Below, in pieces: positions 56,135-64,000 of a stretch of DNA of 64,000 bases. Source of the stretch: Anoxybacillus pushchinoensis (GTDB lineage Bacteria > Bacillota > Bacilli > Bacillales > Anoxybacillaceae); assembly GCF_900111795.1 (NCBI RefSeq), contig NZ_FOJQ01000001.1:61636-125635 (forward strand), written 5' to 3'. Both the position numbers and the translations under genes were made by a program. The stretch's first letter is position 1. Each line of letters starts with the position of its first letter. The notes under the pieces were generated by a model. It made no database searches. It saw only the letters and a list, made by a program, of their open reading frames with translations, and had not been told where the DNA came from.

Positions 56135-57333
56135 AGGCGTCCCTCAATTTCATCATAAACTTCGCGTAAAATTTCTTTCGCCACTTCCGATTTCGGTAAA
56201 AGCGGAAGTCGTTTTGCTGTTCCGTCTCGCTTAAATATCGTGACGATATTTGTATCCGTCCCGAAACCTGCCCCTTCTTGGACGACGTTGTTAGCAACAA
56301 TCATATCCGCGTTTTTGCGCGCTAACTTCTCTTTTGCGTATCGTTCAACATCGTTCGTCTCTGCCGCAAAACCGACTAAAAATTGATGCGTTTTTTGTTC
56401 GCCGAGCGTTTGTAAAATATCGATCGTTCGCTCTAACACGACCGTATAATCCCCTTGTTGTTTTTTTATTTTATTATCAGCGACATATTTCGGGCGATAG
56501 TCCGCTACGGCAGCTGTTTTGATGACGATATGGCTGTCGTGAAAATGCTTCATCACTTCTTCGTACATTTGTTGTGCGCTTTCTACGCGAACGATATTTA
56601 CACCAGCAGGGCTAGGAAGCGATGTCGGTCCCGAAACGAGAACGACATCCGCACCGAAGTCGCGCGCGGCTTCGGCGAGCGCGTAGCCCATTTTCCCTGT
56701 TGAATGATTACTGAAAAAGCGAACAGGATCGAGCTTTTCGCGCGTCGGGCCAGCGGTTACGAGCACTTTTTTTCCTTTCAACAACGCCTCTGTCGCCATA
56801 TGTTGTTCAAGCAACGAAACAATCGTTTCTGGCTCTTCTAATCGCCCTTTGCCTACATAGCCGCATGCAAGCAGCCCTTCAGCCGGCTCAATGAAACGAT
56901 AGCCGAACGACTGCAATGTGCGCATATTTTGTCGCACGGCCGGATGTTCGTACATATGGACGTTCATCGCTGGCGCGAGCCAAACCGGCGCTTTCGTCGC
57001 AAGCAAAACGGTTGTGACCATGTTATCCGCTATACCGTGCGCGAGTTTGGCGATCGTGTTTGCTGTGGCAGGGGCAACGAGTACGACGTCTGCCCAATCA
57101 GCTAAGTCAATGTGCGCAATGACATCTGGCTTCTTTTCATCAAACGTATCGACGTACACCTCGTTTTTACATAACGATTGAAACGTGAGTGGTGTAACAA
57201 ATTGACGAGCAGCTTCGGTCATGACGACTTTCACGTTCGCTCCCGCTTGTACAAGTTTGCTTGTGAGCGCTGCCGCTTTGTATACGGCAATGCCGCCTGT
57301 AACGCATAACAATATGTTTTTTTGTTGAAGCAT
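56131..57333 (-). CDS. coaBC: Bifunctional phosphopantothenoylcysteine decarboxylase/synthase CoaBC
   Basis: CoaBC makes phosphopantetheine for coenzyme A. The N-terminal flavin decarboxylase (CoaC) shows ILLCVTGGIAVYKAAAL, APATANTIAKLAHGIADNMV and the catalytic Cys region LLACGYVGKGRL. The C-terminal synthase (CoaB) shows VLVTAGPTREKLDPVRFFSN and HSTGKMGYALAEAA. The start ATG 57333 follows AAAGGGG. It is 400 residues. It lies between rpoZ and priA. Confidence 0.97.
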   Translation of the reverse strand: MLQQKNILLCVTGGIAVYKAAALTSKLVQAGANVKVVMTEAARQFVTPLTFQSLCKNEVYVDTFDEKKPDVIAHIDLADWADVVLVAPATANTIAKLAHGIADNMVTTVLLATKAPVWLAPAMNVHMYEHPAVRQNMRTLQSFGYRFIEPAEGLLACGYVGKGRLEEPETIVSLLEQHMATEALLKGKKVLVTAGPTREKLDPVRFFSNHSTGKMGYALAEAARDFGADVVLVSGPTSLPSPAGVNIVRVESAQQMYEEVMKHFHDSHIVIKTAAVADYRPKYVADNKIKKQQGDYTVVLERTIDILQTLGEQKTHQFLVGFAAETNDVERYAKEKLARKNADMIVANNVVQEGAGFGTDTNIVTIFKRDGTAKRLPLLPKSEVAKEILREVYDEIEGRL

Positions 57334-57361
57334 CGACGTTGCCCCTTTCATACGGTATTTG

Positions 57362-57391
57362 TAAAAAAATAACAACCTAAAACTAGGTTGT
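57362..57391 (-). terminator. Intrinsic terminator after rpoZ
   Basis: ACAACCT (57372-57378) and AGGTTGT (57385-57391) form a perfect 7-bp stem with a 6-base loop, followed on the minus strand by TATTTTTTTAC. It separates gmk-rpoZ from coaBC-priA. Confidence 0.82.
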
Positions 57392-57401
57392 CGTAAATAG
57401 T

Positions 57402-57611
57402 TTATTGCGTTGCTTCCTCTTCGCTAACGACTTCAATATGACCTGCCGCAATTTCTTCTAACGCCTTGCCAACGAACTTTTTCGATACAGGTTTTTCAAT
57501 CGTTAAATCATTTTTTACTTGCAGTTGGCGAGCGCGTTTTGCCGCAACCGTTACGAGCGTATATTTGGAATCTAGTTTCGTCATGAGTAAATCAATCGAA
57601 GGATATAACAT
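57402..57611 (-). CDS. rpoZ: DNA-directed RNA polymerase subunit omega
   Basis: Omega helps assemble the beta' subunit. The 69 residues begin [20 protein letters not shown] and contain [12 protein letters not shown] and [15 protein letters not shown]. The start is ATG 57611; the frame is open further upstream but that part overlaps gmk in another frame. It starts right at the gmk stop, as in the conserved remA-gmk-rpoZ cluster. Confidence 0.97.
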   Translation of the reverse strand: MLYPSIDLLMTKLDSKYTLVTVAAKRARQLQVKNDLTIEKPVSKKFVGKALEEIAAGHIEVVSEEEATQ

Positions 57612-57612
57612 G

Positions 57613-58257
<645 letters not shown>

Positions 58258-59136
58258 CTACTCCACATTTTGCACTTGTTCTTTAATTTTTTCAAGGGCG
58301 CTTTTCATTTCAACGACTTCTGAAGCAATATGGCGATCGTTCGCTTTCGAACCGATCGTATTCATTTCGCGATTCAGTTCTTGAACGAGAAAGTCAAGCT
58401 TGCGCCCGACAGCCCCGCCTTCCGAGACAATGCGACGAAACTGTTCAATATGGCTATATATGCGTTTTAACTCTTCATGAATATCGACTTTTTCCGCAAA
58501 CAAAGCGACTTCCATCAACAGCCGTTGCTCATCTACAACACCTTGCACAAATTCTTGCATTCGTTTATGTATGCGATCGCGATAAGAAGCGACGACCGTC
58601 GGCGCGAGCTGTTCAATGCGACGGGCACCTTGTTCAATCGTTTCAAGTTGCGCAAGCAGATCGGCTAAAAGCGCTTTTCCTTCCCGTTCGCGCATATGCT
58701 TTAGCTGCTCAACCGCCTCTTTTGTCGCTTGTAGAAGTAAAGAGAGAAGCGCATCATTTTCAAGCGGCTGCTCCGTCATTTCGACCGCACCTGATAGCAT
58801 ATGTACAACATCTCGAAGCGATACATCGTCCGTCAAGTGAAACCGACTGCGCACATCGGTTAGTAGACGATAATACGCATCAACAAGCTGCCAATCGACA
58901 TGCACCGTTCGTTCAACAAGCTGTTCCCCTTCGATGGTAATCAATACTTCAATGCGTCCACGTGCAATATGTTCTGTAATGACTCTTTTTATTTTATCTT
59001 CAAACATCATCCACTGTCTAGGTATGCGGATCGAAATTTCGCAAAAACGGTGGTTGACCGATTTCATTTCCACCGTGACGCTTATGTTTTCATTTTCTTT
59101 TTTTGCTCGACCAAACCCTGTCATGCTGACGATCAT
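58258..59136 (-). CDS. yicC: YicC family endoribonuclease/RNase adaptor (YloC)
   Basis: YicC family proteins are reported RNases or RNase adaptors that act on small RNAs. The 292 residues begin MIVSMTGFGRAKKENENISV, the family signature, and include VEMKSVNHRFCEISIRIPR. The C-terminal DUF1732 domain shows GGAVGRKLDFLVQELNREMN followed by TIGSKANDRHIASEVVEMKS. The ribosome site is weak (GTGAGAAT). It sits upstream of gmk and after a terminator and possible promoter. Confidence 0.94.
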   Translation of the reverse strand: MIVSMTGFGRAKKENENISVTVEMKSVNHRFCEISIRIPRQWMMFEDKIKRVITEHIARGRIEVLITIEGEQLVERTVHVDWQLVDAYYRLLTDVRSRFHLTDDVSLRDVVHMLSGAVEMTEQPLENDALLSLLLQATKEAVEQLKHMREREGKALLADLLAQLETIEQGARRIEQLAPTVVASYRDRIHKRMQEFVQGVVDEQRLLMEVALFAEKVDIHEELKRIYSHIEQFRRIVSEGGAVGRKLDFLVQELNREMNTIGSKANDRHIASEVVEMKSALEKIKEQVQNVE

Positions 59137-59161
59137 ATTCTCACATCCATCGTACATATGA

Positions 59162-59197
59162 AATAAAAGAAGGTAACAGATGAGCTCCATTACCTTC
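59162..59197 (-). terminator. Intrinsic terminator between yloB and yicC
   Basis: GAAGGTAA (59169-59176) and TTACCTTC (59190-59197) form a perfect 8-bp stem with a 13-base loop, followed on the minus strand by TTTTATTTC. It ends yloB, yet lies downstream of a possible yicC promoter, so it could also act as an attenuator. Confidence 0.75.
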
Positions 59198-59201
59198 CTT
59201 T

Positions 59202-59210
59202 ATTATAACA
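59202..59210 (-). promoter_or_regulatory. Extended -10 element upstream of yicC
   Basis: The minus strand reads TGTTATAAT, a perfect -10 with the TGn extension, 66 bases before the yicC ATG; no good -35 is visible. Transcription would start at the base of the following hairpin (59197-59169). A chance match in AT-rich DNA is possible. Confidence 0.4.
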
Positions 59211-59235
59211 TATATCGCTATATGACGAAAACATT

Positions 59236-61905
59236 TCATGCACGTCTGCGCGCAAATAATGAACCGGCCAATAAAAATGTTGGAATGGACGATAACCCAA
59301 CAATAAGCAACCAATCCGTTAGCGGAAGCGAAACGGTATGGAAAATCGGCTGAAGCGGTGGATAATAAATGACAATAAGCAGCAACAACAGCGACGACAA
59401 CACCGCGAGCACTAAATACATATTTTCAAACGGATTGCGGTGAAACACCGATCGTTCGCTTCGGCAATCGAAAACGTGAATGAGCTGGGCAAGCACAAGC
59501 GTCGCGAAGGCGACGGTTTGCGCATGCGTCAAATCTTCAGGATGACGCGTATGCACGACAAGAAAAGCAAGAAGTGTCACGATGCCGATTAAAAACCCAC
59601 GGCTAACAATTTTCCAACCGAGCCCGCGCGCAAAGACGCCTTCTTTCGGATGGCGCGGCGGTCGTTTCATGACGTTATCTTCCGCAGGATCTAAGCCGAG
59701 CGCCATCGCTGGCAGCCCATCGGTCACGAGATTGACCCATAAAATTTGAATCGGAACGAGCGGAAGCGGAAGCGCTAAAATCATCGCGAACAACATAACT
59801 AAAATTTCACCGACGTTTGATGCAAGCAAGTAGCGAATAAATTTACGAATATTTTCATAAATGTTTCGTCCTTCTTCAATCGCTGCTTTAATCGTCGCGA
59901 AGTTATCGTCTAACAAAACGAGCGAGGCCGCTTCTTTTGACACATCTGTTCCTGTGATTCCCATCGCGATGCCGATGTTGGCTGTTTTAATCGCCGGGGC
60001 ATCGTTAACACCATCGCCTGTCATCGCGACGATATGCCCTCGTTTTTGCAACGCTTGCACAATTTTTAATTTATGCTCTGGTGATACGCGCGCAAAAACG
60101 TACACATCTTCAACGACATCTTCTAGTTCATCGACAGACAACGTCGATAACGTCTTTCCGTCCATTACTTTTCCGTTTGGCGGCAACATGTGAAGCTGCT
60201 GGGCGATCGCTTTCGCGGTTAAAATATGGTCGCCTGTAATCATCACCGTTTTAATGCCTGCTTTTTTACATTCCGCAATCGCTTGTTTTACTTCTTTTCG
60301 TGGCGGATCGATCATCCCTTGTAAGCCGACAAACGTTAAATCGTTCTCTGCTTTCGTTTCATCGTTTACCTTTTCTGTCGGTGAAAGCGGCCGATACGCG
60401 ATCGCGATCGTTCGCAACGCTTCCGATGCAAGCATGTTGACCGTTTGCTGTACCGTTTTCCGCTCTTGTTCGCGAAGCGGTTTAGCTTCATTGTTGATAT
60501 ATATGAATCGGCAACGATCAAGCAACATATCAGGCGCGCCTTTTGTAACGATCCAGCGTCGATTTGAGCGATCTTTCACGATGACTGTCATCATTTTGCG
60601 CGTGGAGTCAAACGGAAATTCATGTTCGATTGTAAATTCGTGAGCGATTTTTTCTTTCGTCCATCCAGCTTTCGCCGCGGAGACGACGAGCGCTCCTTCT
60701 GTCGGATCGCCATCGATCATATACGTTTTTCCTTTTTTCTTTATTTCCGCATGATTGCATAACGCACCGAACAACAATAATTGTTGAAGCTGCTTATCAG
60801 GCTTTTCCTCTTTTCCGTTATAAAAAAAACGTCCTTTCGGCTCATACCCCGTCCCGCTGACCGTCCATAATCGATTGTTTGTCCATACGCGCGTCACCGT
60901 CATTTGATTTTCGGTCATCGTTCCTGTTTTATCGGAACAAATGACAGACGCGCATCCGAGCGTCTCGACAGCAGGAAGCTTGCGCACGATGGCATTTCGC
61001 TTCATCATTCGTTGCACGCCGAGTGCGAGCACGACGGTAACGATAGCTGGCAATCCTTCTGGAATGGCGGCAACCGCAAGCGATACACCAGCTAAAAACA
61101 TGTCATATAACGCATGTCCTTGCCAAACGCCGAGCACGACGACGAGCGCTGTAAGAGCTAAAGCGATCACGATTAAAATTTTTCCTAGCTGTTCGAGCTT
61201 CCGCTGCAATGGTGTCACCATCGTCGGTGCTGACTGCAATAAGTGAGCGATTTGTCCCATCGCCGTATTCATTCCCGTTCCAACGACGATGCCGACGCCG
61301 CTCCCTTTCGTCACAAGCGTGCCCATAAACGCCATGTTTGTTCGATCGCCTAGCGCGGCATCTTGCGCAAGTGGAGCCGTTTGTTTTTCTACAGGAAGCG
61401 ACTCGCCCGTCAATGACGATTCTTCAATATATAGTCCTTTTGCTTCAATGATGCGCACGTCCGCTCCGATTCGATCGCCGCTTGTAAATTTTACAATATC
61501 GCCAACAACAAGCTGAGCGGACGGCACTTTTCTCCATTCCCCATCACGCAAAACGAACGATTCCGGAGCAGATAGCTTTTTTAATGCCTCGAGCGATTTT
61601 TCTGCCCGCCGTTCTTGTACAAATCCTAAACACGCATTCATGATGACGATCGCTACAATCGCGATCGCATCAATATACTCTCCTAGCATAGCTGAAATGG
61701 CTGTTGCCGCCAACAAAACGAGCACCATAAAATCTTGAAACTGTCCAATAAATTGTTTTAGCGCGGACGGTTTTTTTTCTTCTGCTAACTCATTTGCGCC
61801 AAACTGTTTTAACCGTTTTTTCGCTTCTTTTTCCGTTAATCCTGATGACATGTTTGTATGGACTTGTTGTGCAACTTGTTCAACACGTAATCCGTGCCAG
61901 CTCAT
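59236..61905 (-). CDS. yloB: P-type calcium-transporting ATPase YloB
   Basis: YloB is a SERCA/PMR1-type Ca2+ pump, linked in B. subtilis to spore and membrane calcium control. The 889 residues show an N-terminal cation domain ([20 protein letters not shown]), the actuator [11 protein letters not shown], calcium-site [18 protein letters not shown], the phosphorylation site [17 protein letters not shown] and the hinge [20 protein letters not shown]. Ten membrane segments are evident. It is divergent from rqcH across a 104-base gap. Confidence 0.96.
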   Translation of the reverse strand: MSWHGLRVEQVAQQVHTNMSSGLTEKEAKKRLKQFGANELAEEKKPSALKQFIGQFQDFMVLVLLAATAISAMLGEYIDAIAIVAIVIMNACLGFVQERRAEKSLEALKKLSAPESFVLRDGEWRKVPSAQLVVGDIVKFTSGDRIGADVRIIEAKGLYIEESSLTGESLPVEKQTAPLAQDAALGDRTNMAFMGTLVTKGSGVGIVVGTGMNTAMGQIAHLLQSAPTMVTPLQRKLEQLGKILIVIALALTALVVVLGVWQGHALYDMFLAGVSLAVAAIPEGLPAIVTVVLALGVQRMMKRNAIVRKLPAVETLGCASVICSDKTGTMTENQMTVTRVWTNNRLWTVSGTGYEPKGRFFYNGKEEKPDKQLQQLLLFGALCNHAEIKKKGKTYMIDGDPTEGALVVSAAKAGWTKEKIAHEFTIEHEFPFDSTRKMMTVIVKDRSNRRWIVTKGAPDMLLDRCRFIYINNEAKPLREQERKTVQQTVNMLASEALRTIAIAYRPLSPTEKVNDETKAENDLTFVGLQGMIDPPRKEVKQAIAECKKAGIKTVMITGDHILTAKAIAQQLHMLPPNGKVMDGKTLSTLSVDELEDVVEDVYVFARVSPEHKLKIVQALQKRGHIVAMTGDGVNDAPAIKTANIGIAMGITGTDVSKEAASLVLLDDNFATIKAAIEEGRNIYENIRKFIRYLLASNVGEILVMLFAMILALPLPLVPIQILWVNLVTDGLPAMALGLDPAEDNVMKRPPRHPKEGVFARGLGWKIVSRGFLIGIVTLLAFLVVHTRHPEDLTHAQTVAFATLVLAQLIHVFDCRSERSVFHRNPFENMYLVLAVLSSLLLLLIVIYYPPLQPIFHTVSLPLTDWLLIVGLSSIPTFLLAGSLFARRRA

Positions 61906-61969
61906 TTCTCTCCCCCTTCCGCTTGTCTTATCTATGACAGCTTATTCAGGCATGTACGAAAAAATGATA

Positions 61970-61978
61970 TGGTATAAT
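61970..61978 (+). promoter_or_regulatory. Extended -10 promoter of rqcH
   Basis: TGGTATAAT (61970-61978) is a perfect TGn-extended -10, 32 bases upstream of the rqcH ATG. No good -35 is visible, which is usual for extended -10 promoters. No clear yloB promoter was found on the other strand of this gap. Confidence 0.55.
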
Positions 61979-62009
61979 GAAAAGAAAAAAAAAGAGAAAG
62001 GTGTTTCTT

Positions 62010-63719
62010 ATGTCGTTTGACGGAGTATTTACATATGCCATAACAAAAGAATTACAGCGAGCGCTTGTCGGCGGACGCATTTCGAAAATTTATCAGCCGT
62101 TTCCGCACGAATTATTGCTTCATATTCGCTCGCACGGAAGCAATTATAAATTGTTGTTATCTGCCCATCCGACGTATGCGCGCATGCATATAACAAACGA
62201 AACGTACGACAACCCTCACGAGCCGCCGATGTTTTGTATGTTGTTGCGCAAACATATGGAAGGAGGAATCATTGAAGCGATTACGCAAGTCGATTTTGAT
62301 CGCATCGTCATCATTCACGTAAAAACAAGAAACGAGCTCGGCGATGTTTGTACAAAACAGCTCATCGTCGAAATGATGGGCCGCCACAGCAACATCATTC
62401 TCGTCGATGCACAGACGAATACGATCATCGACAGCATGAAACATCTTTCGCCTGCGGTCAACCGTTACCGGACGGTTCTTCCGGGGGCGCCGTACATTTC
62501 GCCGCCGTCGCATAATAAAGTGAATCCGCTTGAGGCGACAGAAGAAACGGTAGTAAAAAAAATCGATTTTCTCGCTGGAAAACTAGCTGATCAACTCGTC
62601 GCCACATTTATGGGCATCTCGCCGTTGTTTGCGCGCGAAGTTGTCCATCGAGCTGGGCTAGCTAATCGAGCAACGTTGCCGAAAAGCTTTATGTCACTCA
62701 TCGCAGAAGTGCGAAATGAAGCATTTACTCCGTGTATATATCGCGGACAAAAAGAAATATTTTACGCTTTACCTCTTACGCATATGGACGGGGAAGTGCA
62801 GTCGTTTGCTACGTTCAGTGAGATGCTTGATCGCTTTTATTTCGGAAAGGCCGAACGTGACCGCGTCAAACAACAAGCACACGACTTAGAGCGATTTGTC
62901 ACAAATGAAAAAGCGAAAAATGAGAAAAAGCTTATGAAGTTACAAAAAACGTTAGAAGAAGCAAAACAAGCGGAGCAATATCGGCTATATGGGGAACTGC
63001 TCACGGCAAACCTTTATGCAATGAAACGTGGAATGAAAGAAATTGAAGTGATCAACTACTACGACGAAAACGGGAGTACGATCACTATTCCACTCGATGA
63101 ACAAAAAACGCCGTCCGAAAATGCACAAAGCTATTTTCAAAAATACCAGAAAGCGAAAAATTCGCTTGCGATTGTTCAAGAGCAAATTGAGCGCACAAAA
63201 GAAGAAATTGCATATTTTGACACGATCCTTCAACAGCTCGAAACCGCCGCGCCAAAAGATATTGATGATATTCGCGACGAATTAATCGAACAAGGCTACT
63301 TGCGCGCCAAGGCGACAAAACAGAAAAAACAAAAGCCGCGCACGATCGAACTTGAACGCTACGTATCGAGCGACGGCACCGACATTTTTGTCGGCAAAAA
63401 TAATAAACAAAACGACTACTTAACGAACAAATTCGCAAGCAAAGACGACATTTGGCTTCATACGAAAGACATCCCAGGCTCCCACGTCGTCATTAAAAGC
63501 AAGCAACCGTCTGAACAGACGATCATCGAAGCCGCTCATTTAGCCGCTTACTTCAGCAAAGCGCGCCACTCGAGCTCCGTTCCGGTCGACTACACGCGCG
63601 TCCGCTACGTCAAAAAACCGAGCGGCGCCAAACCGGGCTTTGTCATTTACGAAAACCAACAGACCGTTTACGTCACACCGGATGAGGAGTTAGTTGTGAG
63701 GATGAAAAAAACCGTCTAA
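62010..63719 (+). CDS. rqcH: Ribosome quality control factor RqcH (YloA, NFACT family)
   Basis: RqcH binds obstructed 50S subunits and adds C-terminal alanine tails to stalled peptides. The NFACT-N domain begins [20 protein letters not shown] and contains the conserved Asp-Arg pair in [17 protein letters not shown] coiled coil lies at about 290-340 and again near 390-420. The C-terminal NFACT-R domain shows [20 protein letters not shown]. The start is ATG 62010, after AGAGAAAGG. It is 569 residues. Once labelled fibronectin-binding protein. Confidence 0.95.
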   Translation: MSFDGVFTYAITKELQRALVGGRISKIYQPFPHELLLHIRSHGSNYKLLLSAHPTYARMHITNETYDNPHEPPMFCMLLRKHMEGGIIEAITQVDFDRIVIIHVKTRNELGDVCTKQLIVEMMGRHSNIILVDAQTNTIIDSMKHLSPAVNRYRTVLPGAPYISPPSHNKVNPLEATEETVVKKIDFLAGKLADQLVATFMGISPLFAREVVHRAGLANRATLPKSFMSLIAEVRNEAFTPCIYRGQKEIFYALPLTHMDGEVQSFATFSEMLDRFYFGKAERDRVKQQAHDLERFVTNEKAKNEKKLMKLQKTLEEAKQAEQYRLYGELLTANLYAMKRGMKEIEVINYYDENGSTITIPLDEQKTPSENAQSYFQKYQKAKNSLAIVQEQIERTKEEIAYFDTILQQLETAAPKDIDDIRDELIEQGYLRAKATKQKKQKPRTIELERYVSSDGTDIFVGKNNKQNDYLTNKFASKDDIWLHTKDIPGSHVVIKSKQPSEQTIIEAAHLAAYFSKARHSSSVPVDYTRVRYVKKPSGAKPGFVIYENQQTVYVTPDEELVVRMKKTV

Positions 63720-63786
63720 ATGTTAGGCGGGGATCATATGTAATCAAAATTTTTTGTCATTTTTACGTTCTCTCTTTGTCGAATGA

Positions 63787-63795
63787 TGGTATAAT
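63787..63795 (+). promoter_or_regulatory. Extended -10 promoter of the repeat coiled-coil gene
   Basis: TGGTATAAT (63787-63795) is a perfect TGn-extended -10, 27 bases before the GTG start. The same nine bases occur in front of rqcH. No convincing -35 or rqcH terminator was seen in the 63720-63786 stretch. Confidence 0.5.
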
Positions 63796-63821
63796 AGAAA
63801 CGGAAAAAGGAGGTGAGATGG

Positions 63822-64000
63822 GTGGAACAGTTGTTGCAGCGCATTTTTGATGAGCTTTCATTTTTGCGAGCAAACATGGCAACAAAGGACGATATCGCTG
63901 CTGTGAATAAGCGTATTGATCAAATCGAACAAACGATGGCGACGAAAGATGATATCGCTGCTGTGAATAAGCGTATCGATCAAATCGAGCAAACGATGGC
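63822..64000 (+). CDS. Repeat-containing coiled-coil protein (partial)
   Basis: The frame opens at GTG 63822 behind AAAGGAGGTGAG and runs off the window. An ATG six bases earlier in another frame stops after ten codons. After an 18-residue leader (MEQLLQRIFDELSFLRAN), the product is a perfect 20-residue repeat, MATKDDIAAVNKRIDQIEQT, present twice with a third copy beginning at 63996. The heptad-like pattern of I, V and L suggests a coiled coil. I do not recognise a specific family. No signal peptide or membrane segment is visible. Confidence 0.75.
   Translation, partial: MEQLLQRIFDELSFLRANMATKDDIAAVNKRIDQIEQTMATKDDIAAVNKRIDQIEQTM
63876..64000 (+). repeat. 60-bp tandem repeat, at least two full units
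   Basis: Units run 63876-63935 and 63936-63995, with a third starting at 63996. They differ at only a few positions, all synonymous (for example GCAACAAAGGAC against GCGACGAAAGAT, ATT against ATC). The period is exactly 20 codons. The array continues past the window edge. Confidence 0.93.

Overview
This window looks like a chromosomal core segment of a flagellated, endospore-forming, moderately thermophilic Bacillaceae, most like Anoxybacillus or low-GC Geobacillus. That is a judgement from protein similarity, moderate GC, strong AGGAGG-type ribosome sites and a gene order that follows the Bacillus subtilis ylo/ylq/flg region. Names rest on recognition of families from the sequence; no database search was run. 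Almost every gene is on the minus strand, so the biological order runs from the right end to the left. No gene-free stretch exceeds about 300 bases. I saw no tRNA, rRNA, CRISPR array, prophage or insertion sequence.

Layout in transcription order, right to left. 64000-61970 (plus strand): an edge-truncated coiled-coil gene built of exact 60-bp repeats, preceded by the ribosome rescue gene rqcH. 61905-47161: calcium ATPase yloB, yicC, gmk, rpoZ, coaBC, priA, def, fmt, rsmB, rlmN, prpC, prkC, then rsgA, rpe, thiN and the 26-codon sporulation gene spoVM. rpmB is on the plus strand and shares a bidirectional terminator with spoVM. 44344-38934: yloU (Asp23), fakA, sdaAB, a damaged sdaAA and recG. 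38927-30895: the FapR-controlled lipid operon fapR-plsX-fabD-fabG-acpP, then rnc, smc and ftsY. 29888-25384: ylxM, ffh, rpsP, khpA, ylqD, rimM, trmD, rplS. 25311-21621: lepB, rbgA, rnhB, ylqG, ylqH. 21575-11230: sucCD, dprA, topA, trmFO, xerC, hslVU, codY. 11166-1: the start of the fla/che operon, flgB-flgC-fliE-fliF-fliG-fliH-fliI-fliJ-ylxF-fliK-flgD-(remnant)-flgE-swrD-fliL-fliM, with fliM cut by the window edge.

Functionally the segment joins translation and ribosome maturation (rpsP, rplS, rpmB, rimM, trmD, rbgA, rsgA, rlmN, rsmB, def, fmt, rqcH), protein targeting (ffh, ftsY, lepB), lipid synthesis, chromosome maintenance (smc, topA, xerC, priA, recG, rnhB, dprA), central metabolism (sucCD, rpe, coaBC, gmk) and flagellar assembly.

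I did not find a new multi-gene system. The points that deserve a second look are local departures from the conserved plan: an in-frame loss of about 100 residues from sdaAA that removes an iron-sulfur ligand; a shrunken 58-codon remnant where a conserved flagellar operon gene should lie between flgD and flgE; absence of remA between yicC and gmk; a perfect hairpin that separates the Shine-Dalgarno from the start codon of swrD; a near-consensus cre box at the sucC promoter; and the 60-bp repeat gene at the right edge.
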